In this document: one piece after another, positions 23,401 through 35,400 of the stretch
How the letters are laid out: the number at the start of each line of letters is the position of its first letter
Numbering within the stretch: position 1 is the first letter of the stretch
Assembly (NCBI GenBank): GCA_037389465.1
Contig: JAZARR010000158.1
Location: 124,001-188,000, forward strand
Length of the DNA: 64,000 bases
Direction: 5' to 3'
From: Baylisascaris procyonis
Lineage: Eukaryota > Nematoda > Chromadorea > Rhabditida > Ascarididae
Made by a program: the position numbers and the translations under genes
Notes under the pieces: model-generated
What the model was told of the DNA's origin: nothing
The model's database searches: none
Seen by the model: the letters and a program-made list of their open reading frames with translations, nothing else

Positions 23401-26400
23401 TAATAGGAAGGCTTGGCTCGAACAGCCAGAGACGACCTCGAGATGAACAGCTCGAGACCAGAGGCACGTGAAAAGTGCTATCCAACGTTTTGTTCCACCT
23501 TTCGCCTTTTCCTTGACGCTCTTGCTTTTGACATGAATGGGTCCGAAATAGTCAAGTCCGACATCAGCGAAGGGCTTTCCAGGAATGGTTCGAGCTGCTG
23601 GTAATGGTGGAAGCGCCGGAAGTCGGAACGGTCGCGCGTGCCAACGTCGACAGTCCGTGCAATAACGGTTGATCGTTCTTTGGACGGTTGCTCTTCCTTA
23701 AGGGATCCAGAATCGTCTCATTGTATTGAGTGTTTGAGCAGATCCAGCGTGAGCAAGTCGTTTGTGTGTTTCTAAGATCAGCAGACGAGTCACAGCACCA
23801 TGCTTGGGCAGGAAGATTGGACGGATTGACGCTTCTGGCAATCTGGAGGTTATCACTCGTCCTCCGCACTTGAAAACACCATCAATGTAGGTCATCTCGA
23901 AAGAATCAATTTCAGCTTCACTGACAACCTTCTGAGCGTCGTGAATAAAGCATCTTTCCGCTATGTTGAGATCGTCTACGGAAAATGTTCCTGTCGCGCT
24001 TATTTTCATCCAACAGGTAGATGTGTTAGGCTTACTCATTTTCCGAAGGAATCGCAATGCGGTTGCTGCAGTTCTTAGAAGGCGGTTCCAGTTGCTGAAT
24101 CGTTCAGCATTAAAAATGCGTTGAGGTGGATGCACCTCTAGTATCCCACAAATGGTGCTCTCGACAGCTACGAGGTCACTTATGATATTTGAGTCAGTTG
24201 GTTGTCCAGCTTGAACAGGCTAATCGTCAGGTGTTTTTAATATAAAGGAGGGCCCGTGCCACCATTGTAAGTTATCAATGAGCTCTTCAGGTTTGAGACC
24301 TCGTGTTGCTAGGTCTGCCGGATTCAGGTCCCCTGGTACGAAGCGAAATTGAACATTCTTCACAGCTTTGATTTTTTGTACTTGGTTCCTGACAAATCGA
24401 TCTTGCTCGTTATTGGAGATTACCCAAGAGAGGGCAGTTTGACTGTCAGACCACAAATATAGTGGGACATTTAGGTTCATTTGTTTGCTAACGTAGTCGA
24501 GCAGTCGGGAACCTATGAGAATTGCCAGGAGTTCGAGACGTGCAATTGCCATACTTTTGATGGGCGCTAGACGATTCCTTGGCATGAGAAGAGAAGAACC
24601 TTCTGCGGAGGTAGTGAATATTGCGGACGCATACGCTGTTTTAGAGGCGTCCACGAAGCAATGAAGAAATTTCGGTTGTCCAATTTGCCGCTTGATAATG
24701 ATAGCTTGACTATACCATCCTTGAATAAGTGCGCTTGCCCGTTGAAACTCCGCTTTCTTGAGCGCCTCGTCCCATCCGTACTCGCTGCGCCAGAGAGATT
24801 GGATGAATACTTTGATCGGTAGTGTTGCTGGTGTAAGATATCCAAGCGGGTCGAATATGCTGGCTATCCATGATAGTAGCGTTCGTTTTGTAATGCCACT
24901 GAACTCAAACTCCTTGAATGTAAAGGAGATTTGGTCGGTTTCTACGTTCCATGAGACCCCAAGAATTCTGGTATTTGTCTCGCTTTGGCGATCTTCTACC
25001 TTCCAGCGTTCTTGAAGCGTTGCGGAATTCGAATTTAGCTATCGTAGATTCATTCCCGCAATTTGAAATAGCTTTTTGCTCGCTTCGCTCTTCTGTGCAG
25101 CCTCGTCAACAGTTGCTGCTGTCAACATGATATTGTCCACATACATGTTGTGGAGCAGCTCCTTTGCAACAGTTGAATTTTTGTGAAGTTTGAGATGATG
25201 GCGAATTGCAGTCGCGAGAAGAGAGGGTGAGGCAATCACGCCAAATGGGATTCTCGCGAAACGAAATATGCGTATGGTCCTCCATTGGCTGTTTGTTCAG
25301 ATTCCTCAGCCACAGGAAGCGTGTAGAGTCGCGATCGCTTTCTTTCAAGCCGATTTGTAGAAAGTCTTTCTCCAAATCTCCTATGACTATCACCTTTGGG
25401 ACTCGAAATCGCAGCAGAATTCCTGTCAAGTCAGGTAGATGCACGGGTCCTCGTAGGATCGCTTCATTCAAACTGTGACCGCTCTTTCTCATTTTGCTCG
25501 AAGCGTCGTAAACGAGTCGAATTTTCGTCGTGTTACTTGTTGGTTTCACGACAGCTTGAATGGGCATGTAGTATGTACGGTTATGTTCCGGCTTGTCCGT
25601 AACGTCCTCGATGATGCCCGCCTCTAATTGGTCCTTGAGAAGTTTATCACATTGTAGGAGCAATTCTTGGTTTAACTGTAAACGCTTGATGGTCGAAGTA
25701 AATCTTTGAAGACAAAGTGCGTAGTTGTCGTGGAAGTGAACATTGTCTTTCCATGGCCACCCAACACTGTAACGGCCAGCCACGAACTCAATGGTGTCCT
25801 CGAACCTTTGTAAGGCCACGTCGTCGTCTGTAATCGTTGGATCCTCTGTGATACCAATAAGTTCCAGCTTCCAGAAGTCTTCTATAGGATCATTCGTTAG
25901 AATAGGTAGCGCTGTAGAAGACGTTGAGTAGTAAGAGTCCGTCGCTGGTAGCCGCTGGCCTTTTCCGCATAAGAGAGGACCAAATGAGGACTTGAGCAAA
26001 GTGAAACCTGATGGCAATTTCTGAGCAGAGGAGAGATCGACGAGTTCGCTGAATTGGTCTATTCCAATTAGAAGTGATGGAGTTTCGGCACGTGTGCGCA
26101 ACTGTACAACGTCTTGTTGCAGAGGAACGTTTGCCGGTATTTGAACAGTCATAATTGGCTGTATAAGCGTGGACACGTGTGCAGTAATTGGAATTGGTTT
26201 CCGTTGTTGATTGTTCAATAGAAGCTGCACCACATTGGTGGAAAACGTCTGAACGGGCGTTGCTCCGAAACCGTTGATAGCCAACCGCTTTTTTGCTATA
26301 GTAGGTAACTTGAGTTGGTGTGCGAGTTCCGCACTGATGAAAGTGCGATCACTGCCGGTGTCGAAAAGAAGAGTAATAGCTTTGATCTGAAGGGAGGAAC

Positions 26401-29400
26401 GCGGATTACTGACTTCTGCTGTAGCTGTGAGCAACAAAACTCGTTCGTTGTTGTTTGAAGTATTCTCAGTGGACGACCTTCGATCGAGCGTCGCGTAACT
26501 GGCTTGAGCAGAGTCAGTAGTCTGTTGACTGTTTCCTTCGGCGACATTGACTCCTAGAGAATCCTTGAATTCGGTGCGCTTTGTCTTAGAAGTACAAAGC
26601 GCTTGATGATGATTGGTACTGCGGCAGTAATAACACGGTCGTCGAAATGCACAACTCTCGGCGTAGTGGCCCTTGCGGAGGCAGCGAAGACAGAGTTTGA
26701 GTTTCTTTGCGCGATTCCTGCGTGCTTCGGTATCTTGAAATCGAATACACAATGCTGCCCAGTGATGAGCATTGCAAAAGGGACACGGCGGCGGTTCTTT
26801 GTTGCTTATAGCGTTTTGTTGTCGATCCTTGCAATTTGAGCTAGTTTGAAGTTGACGTTTCTGGACTGAAGTAAACGCTGATGTTTCCTCGGTCTTTTCC
26901 CTGGTCGAAGCTGCTTCTTCGTCTTTTCGTTTGATTGAGCGATCTTGTGACCATTTGAGCTGCTCCTGAATTCGAAGTGCTGTTTGTAGATGCGAGCATA
27001 AGGATTCGACATTCCATCCTGCGCTACGCTCCTTCTCCTTGTATATTTCCATCAAAACGGAATTCGACAGCTTGCTCTCGATTATTGTCTCGAGGAGAGG
27101 ATTGTTGATTTGTTCACCCACCTCCTTCATTTGGCGCACGATCGTGAGAATTGCGTTCGCATTGTCGTTGAAGGAATTGCGTTCCATTGATTTGAGTGCT
27201 TGCAGCTGTAGATGCAGGGCACGACGAAGTGCGTTGAGATTGCCATAGCGCTGCATTAATGCTTCTTTGATAACTGAGTAATTGTTCTCGTTGAACGCAT
27301 ATCCGGCAACAGTTCGAGCCGCTTCACCCTCAAGGGTACTGAGAAGGTACGATAATTTGTGTACCGTTGGAATAGGGGCCTCGTCGACTGAGTGTTGGAA
27401 AGAGGCCCAAAACATAGGCCATAGTAGCGGGTCTCCGCGAAAATGGAGTAGTTCCAACTGAGGTAACCGCAAATTTGGAGCGTTTGTAGTTGAGGTGACA
27501 TGTGCATGTGTGGAAGAAACAGCCGGAGGAGAGTCGGGAGAATCGGCCGTGGTGAGATTCTCGCCGGCAGGTGTGCGAAGCTTGGAGTCAATATTCGTTA
27601 AATTTGCGTCGATTTGGTCGAGGAGATCGCGAGCTTCCGCCACACATGAAAAAAAGCCCGTTGGATCCGTAATTGCATGATGATACGCTTCTTGATCTGC
27701 TTGATCGACTTTGCCCAACGCCTTCCTCCAGGCTTGGTCGAGAGCGGATATTTCGTCGATTTGGCGTGTGAGGGTGCGCGACGATAAGTGGTACTTTTCG
27801 CGAAGGTCAGACAAGTAGGCTGGCAGATTTTCGAGAGCTGCCGGACATTGAAGGTCGATCTTCGGCACCATTGCGATGGCGTAATGAAGCCTGTTCGCGA
27901 GAGCTTGAATTGGTAGAGCGTAGAGTCCCATTAGCGACATTGCTGAGCCCCCAAATGTGGCGAAGACGCGATGTTGATGATCCAACGAATGAACCAACCA
28001 GTGAATTTATTGACATAGAGCGGTGCTTATATACAGTTTACTTAGGCAAATTCTTTAATAGATTTTTTGCATTGCTTTAGGCAAATTCTTGATGGATAAT
28101 TTACATTTTGTTTGAAGAATTCATAAATCTGAGAAATGAGCATTTCTAAATCCAAACGACTTTGAAAGGGAAATTTTGTGAATCTTATCAGCGCCAGCTG
28201 AGAACGGTATCTTGGTATGCTTAGGAATCGATTCTTCTCGACAATTGTTTTGTTGTTTCGTGAATAATTTTTATGCAGATGAACTGGGGAGCGTAATGTG
28301 AACAGGTGGAAAAGCATACTAGAGGAATTGACGCGATATGCGCTTTTTGGATCTCGCTTTCACTGGATTTACTATTAGTTTTTAGCAACTCATAAGTTTG
28401 CTAAAAACTAATAAAATGTGTGTATATTGGTTTCTTATCTAAGCTAATCTGATCGCTGAAATCGTTTATTGTTTTCTGGGCAAGCTAGCATAAAATACTT
28501 AAGCTTTTAACGTATTTAAATGTTTATGTAAGTCCTTCTCAGAGTTGATGAATCCATATGAAATTTGACTTTGAGAATCACCTCATGGTGCACATTGTAC
28601 TTAGAAAATTTCTTAACTCTGTCCTCAGTGGTTGTTGAATTGAAACTAAGAGGGAGATCGACGGATACGTATGTATAGACACAACGTCTCACTATATCCT
28701 TTACAGGTTGCAGATTTTATAAGTCCTAAAAAATGCATATTGGGCTATCCTTTCTGATGCGCTGCTCCACTCAAATTTGTGTGTTTATATGAATTCCTAT
28801 TCTTAAAACCTAAAATTTAGGGGATATAATGCACAACACTGAATACCTTCCCATATCGGTCTTTAAGTTGTTTCTTTAGGTTTGAAAATAGTTATTCGTG
28901 TTGAAGAGTCAAAAAATTCATATTGCATTCTATGGTTTTCAGGGTTGCATTTTGCATCGGTCGAGTAACAGAAAAACGAATCTTTCCTTGAAGATTTATA
29001 TAGAAGATCAGAGTAATTAAAATTTGAGTGTACGTGTTTTATTTATTTATTTGTAATCTATGAAACGGTTGGTTTAGTAAGTGAAACAAAAATCGACATA
29101 TCGTTCTAGTTGATTTGGCCTTTTTTGCAGTTACTTTGTAATATCCTGTAAATTTATTAAATTCATCAAACAGGCACACATTTTGTTTTATATCATCTTT
29201 TCATTGTTGTATTTGTGTTATTTCACTCGTTCATAATAAGGCAGTTAGTGAAATTTGAAGAGATAATAGCAGTGGAATAGTGTCAAACATACAACACAAT
29301 GAATATATATTTGTTTCTTGTACGCTATATATTTGTGGTTGTTGTCCAACGACGGTCGATGTTTGATTGGTTCTCCTAGACTGTCTATTGCTGTGTGATG

Positions 29401-32400
29401 CCCTCCAAAAGCCATATATGGGCACTATGTGAAGTTTGGGATGGAAGTGGTGTGCAAGAGCTCTGTGGTTTATCTATTAATATTTAGGTCTTCAACAAGC
29501 AGAGGAAGCAACCGAGGAAGTCAAACGAAAAGTAATGTCGGGAGCAATAAATCTGAAGAAAGTGGATGAGAAGAGTACATTTAAACGAACCAAAGTGGTC
29601 CCCAAACGAAGGGTACAGTATTTTTTTGTTTATTGTATCGTTGTATCGTTCAGTGCATAGAGCATTGCCGTAAATGATAAAATATTGAAATGACTGCTTT
29701 ATAAATTGCGTTACGATCTATTCAGCCCAGCTGGTGAATATCTCTTTGTATTTCAATTCGTTTGCATGCGAAATTTCTATTCGTCCACTCTTTTTTTTCT
29801 GAATTATTCTTTTGATAATTTATTTCACACATTTGCGGTGGGGGATTGTCAGTAAATGCGCCTAACTGCTTAAACAATTTGCATATATTGTTACCATGCC
29901 ATGACATTTTCTTAATTCATAAAACTTCATAAATGACAACCGTCATGTTTGTTCGCGTATCTTTCATAGATTAACAGCTAATATTCACTATTTTTTATCA
30001 TTCTTTGTTTGGTTTAAATGTTGAACGTTTTGGTTCTTTTGATCTAATTGCAATCACCGGTCGATTTTGCAGGGAAGCGAGTCCACGAGGCTGAGATTGG
30101 ATACTTCAGATACGGTTAGTCAACACTTTGTTTTTTAACTATGAGGGAATTTGTTTACTTCGAAATTGTGTGTTTTTTAACTCTGAGGGAATTTGTTTAC
30201 TTCGAAATTGTGCAGTTTCTTTGTTTCAACATCCATTTGTCAAATATTTTGAACTTTCCTCGAAAATTTAGTAGGTTCGACATTCTATTTTCCCAAACAT
30301 CGAGGAGAGAGGTTTCATATTTAGAAATGCTATGCTACGAGTTCCCCAATTTCCGATGAGTACCTTCACAGGAAGGCTTCTTTCAGATACGTTTAAGGTT
30401 CGTATTGAAGATGGGATCCTCTAATAATTTTACGCAATAAGACATTTTGGTTTTTGCCTAGTAATGGCTGAAATTATAATGTCCTTTACGTTCACAACAT
30501 TTTTAAGCAATTGCGACCCTCAAGTTATTTCACGTGAAATTTAAAGAGATATATTGATGTTGGAGTGGGGGGGGGGGTGGGGGGGGGGGAGGGAAATAAA
30601 CCAATGTGGAATATTTCCAGTGCTTCCAAACGCCATACTTCCTCCACCATCCTTTCCTCCAAAAAAATTTCTCAACGTTAGTTGTAGCCTCTTTATATAT
30701 CAGACCGCTCCGGGAACAAATATGGTTCAAGTAAGGCGGAAAGTTCACACAGCGAAAGCGTAACACTGGGCGAGACATACTTCACTTCTTCCGAGGTTCA
30801 TGCTAGTTAGAGGGATGAAAAATACTGTGTGGCAGTAGGGCTTCACTTTCATCTGTGCCTTTGATGGGTGAAGTTACCCTTTCCAGTATCTGGATTGAGT
30901 TGCGGCCTCAGCTCACAAACGGACAGCCTACAGGTCATCAGACGAAATGTTCGGTTTTCCCTTCTTTTTCTCTCGTCTCTCATTGATGAATTCTTCTACC
31001 CGGTTGCGACCTCAGCCCGAACGGAGTCGCCGCTTTTGAAATGCGGCGATGCGAAGTATAGTTTCCACTCGCAGTCCCCAGTTACACGCGAGCTGTCGCT
31101 GTCAATGTAAGAAATTCACAGCAAATGTGCTCTTGGCTCATTTATACCTGTTCATTAATTCCCTTGGGGACATATATGCTGATAATGTCGTATGGCATAT
31201 ATTTATCTCCCCTATTTTTTGAAGCATTCTGGGTTTTTCTGATATATGTTGTCGTTGTACTTATTTTGAAATGTTTCTTTTGAAGGGTAATAGCAGTGGA
31301 AATGAACTGCTTTCACCATCAACAATTTCATTGGCATCACCACCGTTTTCGTCGTCATTCGAATCACGTGAACAACCACAAATGAACAAGGTGCGTCTTT
31401 TTTGCATTTTTGCTTTTACTCGACTAGATATGTGTACGTATTGTTGGAGTGAGGTTATGATTCATTAATCAAATCGCCTCTTAGAATATTACTTAAGTGT
31501 ATCTCGTCTAGCGATCGAGGAATTGATCAACGCAATCTCATGCATGTAATTATTTATAGATTCGATTGAAATCGGGAGAATATTCTTGAAAAGCTGATAG
31601 ATAATGGTAGATAACGAGAGCTAAAGTTACTTCTTCAATTATGCAAATTTAGCTGATGTATTTTACCAAGCATTTGGATCGACTCACTCGGTTGGCCTGA
31701 CACCGAAATGAGCGACCTAGCCGCCTAAGTCTTGATGCAGTTTGTGGATAAATTAGCCGGCAGACGAACACCGACAAACAAGCACATTGTATAAAGTATA
31801 CAATAGATAAGGATTCGCATACTCCATGAAACTCTCCAAGCGTTAAGAATGTTGAAATATGTGGACGAAGAAGATACCTTCAAAGTTTATTTATCAAAAC
31901 GGGGTTGAATTGTTTTCAGTTTTCTTTTTCACATATTCGTAGGTCATATTTGCACGTCACTGAAGCCCATTTGTGCCACATCCTTAACATATTATATTCC
32001 ATCTGTACGATGTTTACAGCTTGCATCTTTGGCATGAACCTCTTAACACTCTCTAACAACTCTGCATAAGTGAACGACGTGATATTGTAGTAGCTTAGAG
32101 TGCAGGTTAAATTCATATCCTCCTCTTCACAATTGTAACCTCAAAAAAGAAGTTATCGCAGTTTTATTTACCTGCATAACATGTGATTGCAGTTTATGCA
32201 TTTATTGCTCAACATAGGCTCTATTGAAACTTACAAGGTGCATGCCAAAACAGTTCAAGGCTGGTGTTTATAAATCACTCTTTTATATCTCAGCTTATGA
32301 AGCCCATAGGTTCGAATCTTAATGGGGATGAAAGTTTTTGCGAAATATATTAATTTCATAAGTCAGGCAACTGAAAATTTGCAGTTATTTTCTAATGAGA

Positions 32401-35400
32401 ATCACATATCACAATTTTCCGTGAGCGTCGGCTTCTACGAATTCGCATTCCCCTCCCTGCTACGTTGCCTTTGACCCCATCTGAGTGATATCAAATTGGT
32501 CTCCACTTTTGCAAATCCATAAAAAGTTTCGAAACCTCATAAGTTCTATATACATTGTAATGCTAGCGAAGTTTGATCTTAGGCCTTAGGATGATCTTAG
32601 AATACAAGCAAGGAAGTGTTTACGTTCAAAGAGTTGGAAAATACTCTAACTTTAGGGATGCTGTTTTTGGGGACGATGCCCTGGATTCCAAACGTCACTT
32701 ATTTGTCTGCAGCAGGGCTTTTGTGCAATGATAGTTGCTCATTTAGGGCCTATTTCTTGCTTCATCCCTGCTGCTCTCCAGTTCAGTCCTCTAGATTCTG
32801 CACCAAAAAAAGCGCAAGCCATGCTCATTTTTAGTGTACTTCCCTACTTCTTTTTGTTTCGCGCAATTTGTGTATATTTGCAAAATGCATAAGGTATAGA
32901 GGTTGAATCGGAAAGATAAAGTGAGACATCGAAATCAGCGAGAGGGAAACTGCCAGAGGGTCATATTTTTAAGATAACATTTCATTTGATAGAAATTAGC
33001 AGCAAGAGAGTTGTTGGTGATGGTAGTAAATAAACAAGAAATGAGTGGAGGATGTCGGCACAGCGTTGCACAATTTAAGTTGAAACTTAAGATTTTCACA
33101 TAAATGCTGCAGGTAATTAGCATATCATAGGCTGCATATTGACGGGTAATTATGCAATCCCCTCATTGATTTTATGTTTTCCCTCTGGCGACGAGAAGGA
33201 ATTCCTGTCAGTGCACTTGCATAAGCGAAGCAGTTCCCTTTATTTGCTGTCCGTAGAGGACGAGTATGGGGTGTTGCATTCAATCTACTTTTAAATAATA
33301 CTGTTTACTGCTAGGACACTAAATGAGAGTAATTCAAGGGTCCAACGTTATATGTGCGAGGCTTCGATCTTGTCGCCGATTCACTTCAAAAGGCATTTGT
33401 GAAGCACGGAGCAATAACCAGGCTTTTCGTCGAAGAACGTCAAAAGTAAGTGATTTTCTCGTCCCTTGAGTATCTAATGTGTTGTATCTAACGTGTTGAT
33501 GTTTTTCCGGACGTTCTATTTTTGTGTGCGAGGAGAACTTCCTTATTATGTCAGCTGTATGCCTACAAGGAGGGATTTTTCCGGATGCGAAAGGGAAGAA
33601 AGTCGGGAAAGGAATGAGCTTGTTTCAGGAACCGAAACATTTGGTCTGGAAAGAAAGAGGGGGAGGGGGGGGGGGCAAATCTTCTACATTTCTTATTCCA
33701 TCGATGCAACCTGTAGTGTTATTGATGCATTGCAAATTGCCGTTGTGCATTAGCGTAAACCTATCTGAGGCAATTAATAAGCCCAAACTAGAGTAAAATC
33801 CCCACACTATCTTCTATAGTTTGCCTGGTCGGTCACTTAATTAAAGTATGTATAGATATGCTCATCACTTATATATTCTCTTGAAGTTTGTGGCTGTTCA
33901 GTCTTCAGTAGAAATACTGAGTGGAGGAACATGTATTTCATTATTGAACTCCATTCTATGTCAACTTTTTAGCGGTCTCATTTATGAATCCTAGTTTTCA
34001 ACGAAGATGCGGTGATAATAAGAGTCGGTATGAGAGGGGAGGAAAGGAGAAAGGAGCTCTTGAATATTTCCCTGTAACAGCCATCTGGAGTAGTTACCAG
34101 ATAATGCGAATGGTGGGGATGATGCTGTGGATAAGATATTAGGGCTGTAGCAGTATGAGCCCATCAGTAGAACGGCTCTTGATGCAAAGATGTGCTGTTT
34201 GTACTTGCTAGGACCAATCGTGATATGTGTACATTTACTAGGAGTTAAACACTGGTCTGATCCTTGAGGATCTAATGTATAATGAGGTTTTCCTTTGTGA
34301 GTAGGTACTGAATTGCGGTCAGAGTCTTATCGTTCCAAGGTTAAGTCGTTGGCCGGATTTTTTCCTCTTTTCCCACCCCAATGCCTGCTTTCGAAAGGTT
34401 TTCAGTTCTGTGCATCTAGGCTTTTCCTGCTCTTTATCTCATTTTTATCAGGGAAATGGGGAATACTATCTTTTTGCAGAGATTCTTTCCGCGCAATCTA
34501 TGTTCCTGCTCTAATATACCTTTAAGGTGTCCTTTATGTCATGATGCTTTAAGGATCGGCAATTTGCCTGAGTTCAAATGCAGTGAAAAATCATCAAAGC
34601 GTTATAGGCTACTTGAATGTCTGTCTAACTAACATTTTACTGAGTATTCGAATTTGCTTGCTGGTTGAGTGATTGAGTGATTGAATGAAAGGCTGCTCAG
34701 TTGAAATCTTGTTAAGTAAGTAAATTTTTTGGCGTGGTAATAAATTGACTGGAAGTTGACTATATAAATAATTGAGCAGCGGATACGTGCATATCACACC
34801 GCACATTATCGTACAATGAATGGAAGAATGTTTCAGGTTTGCACCAGTCGTGTGACTTATTTGGTGATATGTATGGAGATGACTGTTTGTATGATTGCTT
34901 TTCAAAAGTTTAGTCGATATGAAGGTAGCGCTGCGTGTGGTCGGCAACCTGACTCCATAATTGTTCGTCCCCCACACTGATGCTTTTATATTAGTAAAGT
35001 CAAGAACAGGTGCCATCAATCATTTTTATTTCTGATATTTGATAAACTCAAAGGAGGAAGATCATTTGATAGAAGAATAATATTCGGTCACTCAGCCACT
35101 TTCATACTTGATGCGATCTCGGATTCGACCTTTTCTTTAACTTCGAACATTCACATAAAAGAATGTTCTCCTTAATTTACCGTGTAAATTCCTGGCCATC
35201 GACTTTCTGCCTATAAACTGATTTTGGGGATTGTGGGAATGGGAAGGATTAGCAGATCAGAAGGAGACAGGAAGTCCAATCTCTCCATTGTCTACATGGC
35301 CCAGTCGATAACAAGAACTGGTGACCAGATTCGAAATTTATTGGCGTAGTTTCAAAGATTCGATGGTTGGGATGAGGTTATTGTTAATCACATTTTTGAG

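Larger units (their letters stand above)
21791..28243 (-). mobile_element. BEL/Pao LTR retrotransposon, nearly full length, defective
   Basis: Two 288-bp direct LTRs (96% identical by my count, 11 differences) start TGTGGCG and end ACA. They bound an internal region read on the minus strand, antisense to NELF-E. The flanks are ATTAT and ATTGT, a 5-bp target duplication with one mismatch. Order along the element: LTR, tRNA-Pro-type primer binding site, gag (DUF1759-like) with zinc knuckles, aspartic protease, reverse transcriptase, RNase H, integrase, env-like remnant, purine tract, LTR. This order (protease before RT, integrase last) and the long gag-pol frame are typical of BEL/Pao. The polyprotein is interrupted at several places, so the copy cannot move by itself. 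The insertion sits in intron 2 of NELF-E. Confidence 0.93.

Noticed and set aside
23413..28080. Plus-strand ORFs across the retroelement
   Set aside because: All are shadows of the minus-strand polyprotein or the LTR.
30890..31100. 80-codon frame in NELF-E intron 4 with a partial internal duplication
   Set aside because: No acceptor or donor fits the NELF-E phase and there is no recognisable domain.
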